Below, in pieces: positions 11,600 through 23,652 of a stretch of 64,000 nucleotides of DNA. The notes beneath the pieces were generated by a model. The model did no database searches, was not told the origin of the DNA, and worked only from the letters and a program-made list of their open reading frames with translations. Origin of the DNA: Sipunculus nudus (Eukaryota > Annelida > Sipuncula > Golfingiida > Sipunculidae); NCBI GenBank assembly GCA_026874595.1, contig CM049317.1:60672618-60736617 (forward strand), given 5' to 3'. A program made the translations under genes and the position numbers. Each line of letters opens with the position of its first letter. Position 1 is the first letter of the stretch.

Positions 11600-12174
11600 G
11601 ACGTAAGAGTTCAGGGAGAGATGCGGGACGCTGTGTCAGTTGGGTCTGGAAGTTTGGAGAGGCAGCACGCACGCACGGCAGAAGGAACGTTGAAACGCCA
11701 GGAACTGCATAGAAGCAAGCTTCTACAGGAGGCAAGGACCCAGCTCATGAGAACACAGCCGTGCTGCCAACAGAGCTTCGCATTGGCGATAAAGTGAGTG
11801 CGCTCGCGTCACCTGCCGGCCTAGTTCAGCTTGACCTAGATACATAACTGCCGTAAGCCGTGAAACCATTGCTACACGAGCAAGGTCAAGGACTCTAAGC
11901 TCTATGTAAACAAAGAGAGCTATTGCATTCATGTGAGCGTAAACCTACACGGGTCGCTGTCAAGCAAGATCAGTTGAAGATCGCTAATCTCAGAAAGACT
12001 ATATGGTGCTAACCATATGCTAGATTCTACACAAAACAGTAACCAGAGATCTCTGAAGGAACTGGACTTTATTGTTTTTATACAAACCATGGACTCAGTA
12101 AATATCCTGTATTTTTAATGTGAAGGACTGTCATATTGACACATCAACGCACACACACTCACATCTATGTCTCT
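11600..12174 (+). other. Candidate 5' leader exon of the TMUB gene
   Basis: GC-richer than its surroundings and ends at a strong donor (gtaagtat at 12175), which could pair with the acceptor tttcag at 12531-12536 just before the TMUB start codon. A second possible donor, gtgagtgc, lies near 11794. No TATA box was found. The exon start and promoter are undefined. Confidence 0.35.
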
Positions 12175-12536
12175 GTAAGTATTGTCTTGAATTATATTTG
12201 TGAATTTAACCTGATGTCTCATAGTTTCTATTGATCTGGGTGTATGATTGTCTGGTATTTTTATACACGTCCTTAAAAGAACCTGGAAATGTCACCAGTA
12301 ATGACCGGGATCTAAATTCTTGATTAGTGAAATCAAGTGGCGAGCGTAAACCCATCCTATTGTTTTATAGGATATATCCGTTGTGAAGTTATCACGTTAA
12401 GTCAGGGGTGACACCTCTGTGTTAGCCAACAAGGCTTTAGTAAGATGAATTTTGTGGTATGATGACTGTGGTAGTTAGACATTTTGAGTAGGTGACTGTG
12501 ACTAACATCCCCTGATGAAGACTTGTTTATTTTCAG

Positions 12537-15500
12537 GGCCTTAATGCGACAACATGGCCATCATCGAGGGTGTGGGGGATGAGGTCACCGTCTTGTTTAC
12601 GATCTTTATTCTCCTGGTGCTGATTTCTCTTGCATGGGTATCAACCAGAGTCAACGAACCACGCATGGACATATTTATCATTGATTGGTCACTTTTTGCT
12701 AACTTTCTGCAGAGAATACAAGAGCGTCGTCTTGGTGTTCAGCCTTCTACCACTGAGACCACTTCAGAATCACCATCCCAAGTGGAAAACGTTGGTGCCG
12801 AAGGGCAGGCTGAAAGTGGAACACCTACTACAGATTTAGAAAATCAAGAAATTACAGATGTAAGCACTGAAAGTGCTCAGGGGAGTACTGATAATGAAAC
12901 ACATCAGGCAGAAGAAACTCCCCCAGAAAATAGCAATATTAATGAGCAGTCTAAGGAAAGTGCAGGTAATGAAAGTGGAACACAAAATCAAGAAGTCCTC
13001 AGGCCTACTGAGACAGAATTACGACAAAGGAGATTAGACTTTTTGTCAAAAGGAAAACCTGATAGTATTTTATCAGATGAGCCCAGCACTGCAAGTATTG
13101 GCAACTTAGATCATCAGACTATTGAATCAACCAATCAGGATGCACCATCAGGTCAATCCACCAATAACAGTGAAGAAAGACAAACAGACAGAGAAGAATC
13201 AGCCACTGAAACTGGAGAATCCCAGGAAACTGATCAGGAGGTTAATGACAATTTTGTGTTGCCAGACGGCCACATACGAGTACGGTTAAAGTACCTGGAT
13301 GACAGGCAAAAGCTAGTCAGTGCCAAACCAGATGACACCATTGGCCAGTTCAAAAGGTAAGACTTTTTTTTTAAAGTCAAGCTGTGTTTTCATGTATCCG
13401 AAAAAAACGTATCCGTTAAAGACGTACGTACGTTCCATAGTGGGCAGTCCGCAAAAACTGTTTCCATAAGTATGTACGTTTTTCTTGCGGATACCCTTTC
13501 ATGTGCCTCTTTTGAAACTGCAAGGACGACAGGCAGAAAGAAGGTCAATATGTCTCATCACACCTGGCTGACCCGGTGCCGGGGCACTGTTGGGAAATGT
13601 AGGCATTTTTGCCATCTGCAAAATGGATGAATTGCTCACCAATTCATTTTGATGCTGAACGTTTTTGCGGAGCACGTTAATACGTACATATGGAAACAGT
13701 TCATCTTAAAAAGAGGGATGCAATTTTTTGCGTACGAGATTTACGGATGAATGGAAACACAGCTTCATCATCTTTTTATCATATACTGGATTTATAACAG
13801 CATACTTTGTTTCCTTGCCAGAACCCCAGAAATTACAGCAGACAGGTCAAGAGGTAGAGGATGATTTAGGAGAGGTTTAATTGAAGACAAATAATGCCAG
13901 CATGATAAGATTATATGGTACATGATGCCGTCTTTTGCCCCCAAAAATATTTATTAAATATACATCACATATAATCATATAAAATTGCTGTAAACATATT
14001 AAGGAAGATTGAAACTATAAGAGGAAGTGTGCTATAAAAGTTTAGCCCTATTGGAAATCCAGTATGGCTGCCATGCAGCAAACTTGGAATTCCCTTGAGA
14101 TACATTATCTCAAGAACTGTTCAAGCAATTGCTGCATAAGTTTACCAAAGATTTACATCAGTGAGAATATGCACACAAATTAATTTTGACCCATCAAAAT
14201 CCAGTATTGCCAGGCTGCCATTTTGAAGAACTTGGCATCATTGGGCCCTCATAAAGGACATTTATGGTCTTGCTTATTTCTAGTTTTGATATAAAACTAA
14301 TCTGATTTCTCTAAAGATGACCAGTACTGCAGCTTAAGATATTTTCAGTCAACTTAAGTCTTTGGGGATGTTTGCAGGAAAAGTAACTGTTAACTAAGTC
14401 GTAAAATTTTGTGAAATGATTTAACTTTTAAGTGAAGAATTTGTAAAAAATTTAATTAAAGTTATAATATTGTTGCATTATAATAACTATGTCATATTTT
14501 GTTTGCAGAGCACATTTCGCAAGGGAGATCGCAGAGAATTTCATCGTGAGGTTCATTTTCAATGGTCAGGAACTGCGACAAGAAGCCAGTACATTACAGT
14601 CCTACAACGTCATTGACAACAGTGTCATTCACTGCCTTCTGAGCTCACAGATGAACCAGACTCCACGTGCAGAGGAACAACCAGATGGCGAGTTCGATAT
14701 TGGACGCTGGATGTTTCCTCTTTTTGCAGTGGTAATCGGCATTGTGTGGTATTTCCGTATAGTTTACAGACAATATTTTAATGGTATGACTTCACTAACC
14801 CTGTTTGGAATCACTTTTCTGTTCATTATGAGTTTTATTGCTTCCTTGCGTTCTGAAGAGCCTACACAACAGCAGCAGACACAGCAGTCAGGAAGCACGC
14901 AGGGATGACATATATGTACATAAGATCAGCTATGAAATCTGCAGTAACAGTTACAGAAAGTCTAAAAGCGGGAATACAGCGACACAACAAAATGCCACCA
15001 ACAGCAGCAAAAATTAACAGTCCATGGAGGTTACAGTCACCAAACACTTAGTCAGCAAACACTGACAGTTCTCAAACACAGACAGCAAACATTGACAGAC
15101 AGCAAACATTGACAGTCAGCAAACACTAACTATCAGCAAACACTGAGTCAGCAAAAACCAACAGATAGCAAACACTAAGAGTCAGCAAACACTGACTGTC
15201 AGCAAACACTGACTGTCAGCAGACACTGACAGTCAGCAAACACAGCAAGTCACAGCGAGGGCTCTCACATTACACCAGTATACTTAAATGTTTAGATACA
15301 CCACACAAAGTCATATATTGTGGTTGGCTTCAAATGTGCAGGGTTGAATATTCATGATTTTCAATTATTCAGTGTTTCGCCAGAGTTTCATTTTAGTGAT
15401 ATACCATACAGTAACTCACATAGTGTACACAACTATTATTTTATCAAACACCTAATAAGCACACAAAATCTTAATAGTTGTATGAGGAGCCAAGGGAATA

Positions 15501-15842
15501 TGGAACAGATCAAAATTCTTCATGCAGTATTAGCAGATTTACAAGAGAGTTGGTATTATTATTTTAATTATCAATATTTTAAATACAGGTAACCTTAAAG
15601 GAAGGCTAATATTGACCCTAACAGCCCAAATGAGATGCTGTAGAGGCTATCAGATAATTACTGTTCACCTGTGCAAGTATTGCCACTTATTTATGTAGGT
15701 TCCATTCATAGTTTAATACTTTCTATCCCCTTTGCAAATATTGCTAAACTAAAACACCCGTGAACAAACAGTCAGTCACAGTATTGTATTGGTAACATCA
15801 GATATTCCTTTATTGATTCATTAACAAAGTTTGGTCAATAAA
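12537..15842 (+). CDS. TMUB1/2: Transmembrane and ubiquitin-like domain protein (TMUB1/2 orthologue), transcript span
   Basis: Vertebrate TMUB1/TMUB2 are ER and nuclear-envelope membrane proteins with a ubiquitin-like domain; TMUB1 works with gp78 in ER-associated degradation. CDS 12554-13356 joined to 14509-14908 gives 400 aa plus stop. The N terminus reads AIIEGVGDEVTVLF, nearly identical to the vertebrate start. Residues about 12-30 form TM1; 33-235 are an acidic Ser/Thr/Gln/Glu-rich linker; 240-313 form the UBL; 338-357 and 361-381 form TM2 and TM3; the tail is Gln-rich. Human TMUB1 has about 246 residues and TMUB2 about 320, so this linker is unusually long. Start context aacATGG is favourable. 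A polyadenylation signal AATAAA lies at 15837-15842. No frame damage. Confidence 0.95.
12554..13356 (+). CDS. TMUB1/2: TMUB coding exon 1
   Basis: Encodes TM1, the long linker and the first strands of the ubiquitin-like domain (HIRVRLKYLDD... DDTIGQFK). It ends in AG before a gtaaga donor (phase 2). Its acceptor at 12535-12536 shows that a non-coding exon precedes it. Confidence 0.95.
13381..13763. mobile_element. MITE with double inverted repeats in the TMUB intron
   Basis: Outer inverted repeats are GCTGTGTTTTCATGTATCCG at the left, and GCTGTGTTTCCATTCATCCG read inward from the right end. An inner pair is AACTGTTTCCATAAGTATG with its complement near 13690. The unit is about 383 bp with no ORF. 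The flanks suggest AAGCTGTG...CACAGCTT, but no clear target-site duplication. Superfamily not assigned. Confidence 0.65.
14509..14908 (+). CDS. TMUB1/2: TMUB coding exon 2
   Basis: Follows acceptor tttgcag and completes an Arg codon. It encodes the rest of the UBL (FIFNGQEL, NVIDNSVIHCLL), a linker, two membrane segments (MFPLFAVVIGIVWYF and LTLFGITFLFIMSFI) and a Gln/Ser tail. Stop TGA at 14906-14908. Confidence 0.95.
15034..15250 (+). repeat. Hairpin-forming minisatellite in the TMUB 3' UTR
   Basis: About twelve units of 15-17 bp with consensus GTCAGCAAACACTGAC. Each perfect unit is self-complementary at its ends (GTCAG...CTGAC, loop CAAACA). Perfect copies include 15051-15066 and the run near 15180-15230. 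It begins about 125 nt after the stop codon and precedes the proposed polyadenylation signal. Confidence 0.85.
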
Positions 15843-16039
15843 TGGATAGCAACCCCTTATATAAGCAAGTCTCTTAAATCCCTAAAGTTCTGCAGATGAC
15901 ATATTGGTCATTAATACCATTAATAGAATCTGATTGGCTTGGTTAATTGTTTGGAATTAAGGTATGCTTGTAAAATAAATTTTATGATAATTTTATCTAT
16001 GTACCAGAAACAATGCTTTCTTGGAATAAATGCATGCCT

Positions 16040-16050
16040 TATATATATAT

Positions 16051-16096
<46 letters not shown>

Positions 16097-16136
16097 TTAT
16101 ATATATATATATCTTTATATATATATATATATATAT
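16040..16136. repeat. (TA)n microsatellite with CTTTATA interruptions
   Basis: TA repeats broken by several CTTTATA motifs; directly abuts the pogo-like MITE at 16138. Confidence 0.95.
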
Positions 16137-16137
16137 A

Positions 16138-16321
16138 CAGTGAAACCTTGTTGAGTCGAACTTGCTTAAGTCGAATACCTCGCTTATGTCGAAGTTGCAG
16201 ACTCGATATTCCGGACAATCCTAGTTAAATTATTAACAAATAAAACCCACTTGTGTCGAATCTTGGATGTATTAAAGTTTACCAAGAGTCCCTTCAACTT
16301 CAACACAATGAGGTTTCACTG
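16138..16321. mobile_element. pogo/Tigger-like MITE
   Basis: 184 bp flanked by TA on both sides (16136-16137 and 16322-16323). Terminal inverted repeats begin CAGTGAAACCTTGTTGAGT at the left, and CAGTGAAACCTCATTGTGT read inward from the right. CAGTGAAACCTC-type ends with TA target duplication are the known pogo/Tigger signature. The inside carries repeated GTCGAA words and no ORF. Confidence 0.85.
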
Positions 16322-17105
16322 TATATATATTGAATTGTATATCATATTGTATGAGAAATCGCACAATACATATCATATTTTAAGGTATTGTCTTGTTACA
16401 TCCTCAATGACAACTAGACCCCAGTTAAAAACCATTTCAATTGGGGGAAACATAATAGGCATGGACAACATAATCACAGCAATATAGCAACAGTTACACA
16501 AAGAACATAGCACAGAAAATGAAATAAAACATTGAACATATTAAGTGAGGGTAACATAATAGACAAGGGCAACACAACAACAGTAACATGCTTGTAGTAA
16601 CTTTACTTATCACAGACAGTTAGTTGATGTTCAACATTTATCAGCAACATTAGAAGAAGCACAAATTAGTTATTACCTATAGTTATGACCCTCTGCTGTA
16701 TATATTGGTTTATTGCTAACTTATGTGGATATATCATAAAATCATGAAGTGGTGTGTGGGTTATGCTTGCTTAGTGAAATAATAAATAATTTTGTTACTG
16801 AAAGGACATTGTTATTAATGTAACAGTCTTCGGCTGAAGTTCCTAATTCCATAAAAATATTTGGAGACAAACCTTAATGTTCATTTAAATACCCTCAGCA
16901 GCGAGTACAATATGATCAGAATTCCCATTCATTATAGATATAAGAAAAAACCTAGAATTAAATTATTTCCAGTCAGAGAAAAGAAATTTTGGCCTTGAAG
17001 AAAGGTAGTTGGTTTGCCAAAACCAGTTGGTTTGCCATATTTTGTCTCATTTTCAAACAATGTTTGCTGTTGAATGATTGACTACTGAGGCTGATTAATG
17101 TGTTA

Positions 17106-17116
17106 CCCCCCCCCCC
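17106..17116. repeat. C11 homopolymer
   Basis: Run of eleven C at 17106-17116. Similar C/G runs occur at 25879-25890, 35832-35847 and 45287-45299. Confidence 0.95.
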
Positions 17117-17874
17117 ATCCCCACAACCACACACAAAGAAAAGGTTCAAATAATATTTTCCTGAAAGTCATCAGGAATATAATCAGGCAATTTTTGTTTT
17201 ATAAAATGCTGAAAACCCTGTCGGATGACTGCTGCAAAAGTAGGGAATGTACAATACATGTGAATGTGTTAATGAAGGTTAAGACTTACACCATTCTAAA
17301 TTTAATGATATTAACCCTTCATTTTAATAAATTTTATTCTGTTTAAAAATCAGCCACATGGTAATCCGCTTATATCCTGTAGCTGAACCAGGCCAAACAT
17401 TTCTGTAATGCTTAAGAACTTTGCATTAAGCTTATAAATGATGAAATGTTGACCTTTGCAAGGTTGCATTCTTTAATTATTGGATATCCACACTGTTTTA
17501 TCTCAACCTTTTTATAAATTCATTTACTTTTAACTTTCCTGTTTATAATGCATCTATAAGACCATGCATCCAGACAAGCAAATAGACCTTGACCACAAGA
17601 AACAATTGATTTGCTTTATTGGTCAATGTGATAAATTTGGTAGCTTGATTTTTCGGCTCCTTCTGGTTTGTAGCCCTTGGAAAAGAAGTTGCATAAATTA
17701 TTCCAGTGTGGTTATTATTAAATATATGTAGAAAGCAAGCAGAAATAGAGGATGGGCAATTTTGTCCAATGGGGCTTTGGAAAGCTTGGATAAGATGAAT
17801 ACTCTGTTGTGTCTGATATAAGTTCACCTAGCTTGCCTTCTAAATCAGTAGGATATATAAAGTTTGAAATCTAA

Positions 17875-18192
17875 GGCAAAAAAAAAGGTTTGGTTCTCAG
17901 GCAGAAATCTGTGCAGGATGGCGATTTTTTTTTTACCTTTTTGTGTGTTTCGATAAAAATGTCATATGATTAGGGAAGAGCGTTATAATAACAGAATTGT
18001 TTTGCTTAACAGGTAAAAGCACCACATTACAAAGGAAATCTTATCAAAACTGTATTATTTTATCTTCTTGAAAGGAATTTCTGAGCGGCTGGAGCTCAAA
18101 ATTATTAAGTTTCTATTGAAAATTTGAAAAAAATTTTGATGGGATGTTAAAGTTGATGCGCATGGTTCCTGAGAACAATACCTTTTTTTCTT
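17875..18192. mobile_element. Harbinger-like MITE, copy 1
   Basis: Ends are inverted repeats built on AAAAAGGTTTGGTTCTCAGG at the left and CCTGAGAACAATACCTTTTT at the right. About 318 bp with no ORF; same family as 44484-44820 and 63794 onward. The right end has decayed, so the target-site duplication is not clear here. Confidence 0.75.
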
Positions 18193-18491
18193 AATCCTGT
18201 TATTTTTGGCATATGATGGAGGATTATTAACCTATTTGTGACAAGTACCACCAGGTTGATGAAGACTTGAGTTTGATGGTGAACAGGGTACACACTTTGA
18301 GAAAAACATATAGACTTGTGTCATGTGTATGTAAAATGTGAGTTATTTGGGTTAACTGTGTTTTCATGTGTACATATGCTTGAAACATGACTCATGATTT
18401 TGGTACTGCCAATTTTCCATATGTCAGTCAGCATATATGCTTATTGGTGTATATGTATGAAAATTGCCACAGAATCAAGCTCATTGTGAAC

Positions 18492-18493
<2 letters not shown>

Positions 18494-18523
<30 letters not shown>
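18494..18523. repeat. G30 homopolymer
   Basis: Thirty consecutive G on the plus strand after CCC. Can form G-quadruplexes; probably length-variable. Confidence 0.95.
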
Positions 18524-18524
<1 letters not shown>

Positions 18525-19299
18525 TGGTTCCCAATAAATGACATCACTTCAGCATCAAATCTGGGGTACTTGCTAGCTGCTTATCTTCTGTTACATTATA
18601 TACTTATGCCAGTTCATGCATATTAATGGTACAGGCAAACATGGAAACAAACAGTATTTTTTTGCATATTTATTTACATGCACATGAGAAAACAGCTTAA
18701 AAAGAATGGCATATTAAAGCGGTCCACCTGTCCATCAGTGTGATAAGTGGTAGGTTTTGTTAAGTCTGTCAAGAAGTGAACAATGGCCTGTTAAATAGAT
18801 AATGAACCAATTAATTATCTTATCTGCAGTGTAAGCACAAAATGTTTCATGATACTCTAGATGATTTAATGTCAAGACGTATGTTCCAAGTAAAAGATGT
18901 TTTATTATCATTTTTTAATATGAAAGGAAAACATATCCAGGTGTGTGTATAGGATCTACCTGATAGGTAGGATGATATTAAATCATAATAAAATAATGAC
19001 TTATTTGTCTATAGATCTCCAGACTTAATTCAAGACTTGCATATGTTAATTTATTTAGATAGTTATTATGCATTACTCATCAGAAATGATAATGTGATGA
19101 CTTTGAAGATGAAAAATAAAACCATATAAACATACATGAAAGAGTATTGTATATTCCTACAGGGATGTATTTTCCATGTTTTGAAAGTGCTTGATTTATG
19201 CTTATATTCCTTTTGTAAACTAGACATATGCATAAGTAGGTCTACATTAGTCAGGGTTGACCATAGATGGTTTGTCATAGTTCTTGTAATTGTTTGCGA

Positions 19300-19665
19300 G
19301 GCTGTAGCAGTGATGCCTCACTCTCATTGGTCAGATTACACCGATTCTGGCTCATGGCCAAAAACCAGACCAACGAGAACAAAAAGTCATGGGTTTAAAA
19401 CTTGTCTTGGGTTTAAAATTTTGTCATGGGTTTAAACTTGTTGTGGGTATAAAACTTGTTGTTTGTTTAAATCTTGTTGTGGGTTTAAAACTTTAGCTGG
19501 ATGCACAATGCAACACCATGCTTTCAGTGGTCTGATAACAATTCTTTGCTCTGTGCACACCCTGGTGTTCATGCCCAGAGAACCTTGCCATACAAAGCAG
19601 TGGTTAAAATGAAGGAGATTAAGGTCAAGTGTAGTGTATAACCACTGCGTGAGGAGTGTAGGCAT
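19300..19665. mobile_element. Foldback element copy 1, with expanded spacer minisatellite
   Basis: The right arm (about 19499-19665) matches the right arms of the elements near 40.4 and 42.3 kb ('gatgcacaatgcaacacc', 'ggtctgataacaattctttg', 'tgtataaccactgcgtgagg'). The left arm is decayed. The spacer, at 19386-19488, is six diverged units of 17-19 bp of the type GTTGTGGGTTTAAAACTT. The element interrupts the LINE fragment that starts at 19668. Confidence 0.6.
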
Positions 19666-19667
19666 AT

Positions 19668-20030
19668 AGTGGTCCATGTCTTTATACAATACATCAAAGT
19701 GCTGATGACACAAGCATTGTACACTGGCATCCTTGTTTTCACTGTCAGCTTGGGATTAGTCCATATTTGAGTAGTGAGGCAAGCAAATGTTGTGGCTGCC
19801 TTTCTCTTCCCTTGTTGGTGATGGGGGCAGCCAAGGAGGGTGAACTGGTTGACATACTCAAGGTCATGGCAATCAATGTCTGAACATTTGTACTGAAACT
19901 GGTTGGAATGAACAGCCGGTGGTGCTGACATCTGATGGAAGATCATGGTACTATTTTGGAGTGTATTCAGCAAGAGTTCATAACATTTCCAGATGTAATT
20001 CAATAGCTTTATGAATCTTTTTTCACCTTT
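19668..20030 (-). pseudogene. LINE reverse-transcriptase C-terminal remnant
   Basis: The minus strand reads LEYVNQFTLLG, then KAATTFACLTTQIWTN, KLTVKTRMPVYNACV and STLMYCIKTWT. These match the thumb/C-terminal part of non-LTR retrotransposon reverse transcriptases (the family pattern is FTYLG...A...F..L....W....L....K...Y...V...LLYG.E.W). Reading is cut at the foldback element on the 3' side and degrades upstream. It is a dead fragment. Confidence 0.75.
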
Positions 20031-20331
20031 TGGGGATACTCTCTCCAGATGCTTTGTAACATATATATTTAGACCTCCACTTACTCAGGACATAAAACTG
20101 TACACTGTATTTTCTAAATACCAGTAACACAGTTGTTTAGTCTTCTTTTTTTTTAATTAAATATGGTCAGCACCAGTGATTCCATATAATGTATTTATCT
20201 GTTTTTATCTGTGATTGTATAATGTCCACTCCACAATAGGTAAAACATGTTGAGCACTATGTATGTACATTAATAGCTGTCAACAGGTGTGCATTCATAC
20301 ATGTGTATATCATTGAAACACCACAAATGCC

Positions 20332-20419
20332 GCCTGGTGGTGGAATTGGAGGAACTGTTCTAACGGTGGTTCACTGAACCACACCACATTTGTCAAGTAC
20401 TATGAGAGCCACCTAGTGG
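20332..20419 (-). promoter_or_regulatory. Two CTCF-like motifs, same orientation
   Basis: Read on the minus strand: CCACTAGGTGGCTC (20406-20419) fits CCASYAGRKGGCRS at all but one position, and CCACCAGGCGGCAT (about 20332-20345) fits less well. Spacing about 74 bp. Occupancy is inference. Confidence 0.35.
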
Positions 20420-20644
20420 TGAGGTTTGAACTACTTACTGTGTTTAATGTTTAATACACTTCTTTTCAGGGTGGTTTTGTCATTTAAGATGACTGGAATG
20501 TGTTGCACCCTAAATTGGATGGTGAGATTAATTCCTGCTAAATCAGGTTGAGTTGAAATGAAGCATCTTGTGATAAATATTTGCACATTTATTTCCTCTT
20601 GATGTTATAAATTACCATTGATATTTATTTAACTCATTAATATA

Positions 20645-20740
20645 TATATATAGTGGAACCTGTGTTATGAGACCACTCTTGGGACTGGCCAAAAGTGGTC
20701 TTAATTCACAGGTGGTCTTGTTGGACAGGTCAATTATAAC
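20645..20740. mobile_element. Possible pogo/Tc1-like MITE end
   Basis: AGTGGAACCTGTGTTATGAG follows a TA microsatellite and is followed by repeated GTGGTCTTA words, as in Tc1/pogo-type MITEs. The opposite end was not found. Confidence 0.35.
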
Positions 20741-21924
20741 TGTTGTGAATACTAATGGTTTAGGGGTTTCTTTAAGAGTAGCATGGTATAGTAGATACAC
20801 ATCATATCACAATTGTTAGAGTGGACTGTGTTAAGGGTCAGTGTTACTGATAATGCCTGATGAGTGTGCAGAATTCTTAATCATTGTGTTACCAGGTTTA
20901 GAGTGAACCTTTGTATGTTGGGTGTCAGATTTCTTACCCGTGTGTGGTATGTTTAATTGGACTGCCACACTAATCCTAATTGATCATGGTTAAATAAACT
21001 ATTAAACCTAAAAAAAGCTACTTTGTTTGTGTTTTTGTGTGCCCTAGAGCCCTGCACTGGCTAGAATTTAGAGCAGCATCGGCCATGCAAAACAAACCTT
21101 CAGTCTGCAATCGCCCCACAATTTCGGAAAACCCGCCCCACACCTATAAAGAAAAGATCAACCCGCACATGCCCACATTCAACCCACATATTAACAAAAT
21201 GCCAAAAAAAATATTAAATCAACTAAAAATTTTATGATTTCTTTTTTCATATATTTTTAAGAATGACCATTTTTTATGAGTAGACAGCATTACCACATTT
21301 TGCTGACGTTATGACCTTTCTAGTTTTTATGCTGGTGAGGATAGAGTGTCATAGAATTACCACGAAAAAAAAATTATTTACTACCATACATGTTGAAATG
21401 TCAGTTACTGCGACACACTAATCAAAGGTTGCCTTGATGTCCCCTTTAAATATTTAAATACCTATGGTAATTACAAATTCAACATTTTAAGATATTTTAG
21501 CTAACAAAATAAAGTTTAAACAGGCCTATGTATTTCATGCATATGCTGCTATACGGAAATCTAAAACAAAACTCTAACCACTGTGTGCTGGAGTCCTGTT
21601 TAGGTGTACAAGTCACCTGATGTGACCTACTTATCACCTGAAGTGGCGTATGTCCTGTTGTTATGTATTACACTGAAAACATTAAGTTTAAAATTATCTC
21701 TAACATCCTAGAGTCCCAAAAATTGTATTTCTGATTTCTGGGGGATACCCTAAGGTAGATCACGAGAAAACACTTGTTGAACAATATGTACTCAAAATTT
21801 CCGAATGTGTAACAGAACATAAATACAGCACAACTGATAGATGGTGTCATGTAGCATTGCATTTGTAAACTATTCTGACAAAACATATCAAAATCCCATT
21901 TCAGTGATATATGTATGTACATGT

Positions 21925-22980
21925 AATTTTTAGCGAACCTGTGAGCTTATGGGATGGCGTGGCGACGTCCCTCTGCCATCCGCCATCCAAGGTTGGCTGT
22001 CCGACATCCATGGCTGTAAGTCAGAAACCTTCAAAGCAAGTAGATCCAAGTTACATCTAAGAATTAGTCACACGTGAAACTTGGTGCCCTAGAGCATATA
22101 ATTGGGTATCTGTATTTATTTAGATTTTAGAGAGAAAAAGAAAAGCTTAAAAACCTTTAAAAATCTTCTCTGAAACTGTCCAGCCAAACTGTCTCAAATT
22201 TTACAGAAATGTTCCCTGGAACAATCTCTCTCAAGTTTGTTTGAACGGTTCCAGTTTGGTGATTTTTGACCGAGTTACAGGAAGTTGAACTTATTCTTTT
22301 GCATGCTAAAATAACAATCTCAGAAATGGCAGGAGCTATCATCATCAAATTTTATGTTAATGTTGGTCACTTGAGTCATACTAGTATCTGAAATTGAGGT
22401 ATTGGTGGCGCCACCTGCATTGGTCTTTTTGTATGGGGGTCAACAGTGCCCAGAGCATACAAAGGGCTACAATAAACTTCTTCTCTGAAAGTGCAAAGCC
22501 AAATTGTTTAATATTGCACAGAAATGCTCCTAGGATAGTGCTTTCTTAAGTTTGTTCAAATGGTCTCTGTTCAATGACTTTTGGACGAGTTATGGGAAGC
22601 TGAATATAATCATATGTTATAGCAGCCCATTTCTGCTCAGTGGCTACAAAGATCTTCTTCTCAAAAATCACTGGGTCAGATTCTTTAATCTCACACATGA
22701 ATGATCCTTAGATGTTAATAATTCAAGTTTGTTCAAATGGTTTTGGTTCAGTGATTTTTGGCTGTGTTATGGGAAGCTTAACTTAGCCATTTTTCTGTAT
22801 TTTCCCATACGTGTTATAAACCTGCAAACGTTTATTGACTGACGCCACTGAGGCCAATTTGTTTAAAATTTTACAAGAATAATCCCCTGAATAATTCTTA
22901 TAATAACTGTCTTTTATGGTTCCAAAGAATGAGTTTTGGCTGAATTATAAAGATTGAATTGAGTCATTTCACCATATATG
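21925..22980 (+). mobile_element. Family B repeat: AATTTTTAGCGAACC end with decaying internal modules
   Basis: Starts AATTTTTAGCGAACCTGTGA, then a GC-rich segment (GGCGACGTCC...), then at least four diverged modules beginning near 22167, 22480, 22653 and 22835. Each module has 'ctct.aaactg', a 'caaattgtttaaattt.acagaaat' word, 'caagtttgttcaaatggt', and 'gatttttgg.cgagttat.ggaagttgaactta'. GGTGGCGCCACC lies between modules 1 and 2 (22405). No ORF, no terminal inverted repeat. Confidence 0.65.
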
Positions 22981-23309
22981 TTAGCTGTGTGAAGCAGATA
23001 CATCTAGCCTGGCACCAGTTTATCAGCATCCATTACACCATGCCTCTAGACATTTAGATTTTAGGTTATCTATGGTAAATATTGTCAAGAATGTTTTTAA
23101 AAGCTTTTAAAAAATGTAGATTTATGATTTTAGATATTCCTCATGCCAGGCAATGTTTACAATCACAGGTATACAGCTCTCTTTGGGTATATAAAGACGG
23201 CTGTACATGGATTATAAATAATTGGTATCCATACTCAACTTAATTCAAGATTTTGCCATCAGTGAGATGTATCTGTATTATAATTCTGCGTTCAATATGC
23301 ATCTGTAGT

Positions 23310-23652
23310 AATTTTTAGCGAACCTCTGAGCTAATGCGATGGTGTGGCGGCGTCCGTTGTCCGTCTTCTGTACATTAACCCATACTATCTCGAAAATGAC
23401 CAGAGCTAGCATCATGAAATTTAATGCAAAGAATTAGCCATCTAAAAAACTCTGCATTTTCTTAGATTTTATGGAGAAAATGCTAAAAAAAACTTTACAA
23501 ATCTTCTCTCCTGACACAATCAAGCAATATTGTTCAATATTTCACAGAAATAATCTTTTTTACCATCTCTCTCAAGTTTGTTTGAATGGTTCAAGTTCGG
23601 TGAATTTTAGCCAAGTTACAGGAAGTTGAACTTACCGGTAGTCATATGTCCA
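23310..23652 (+). mobile_element. Family B repeat, copy 2 (truncated)
   Basis: AATTTTTAGCGAACCTCTGA at 23310 begins the same sequence as at 21925, through one module ending 'ggaagttgaactta'. It is cut at 23653 by an AACAAGGGACCCATGGGTCA terminus of family C. Confidence 0.65.
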
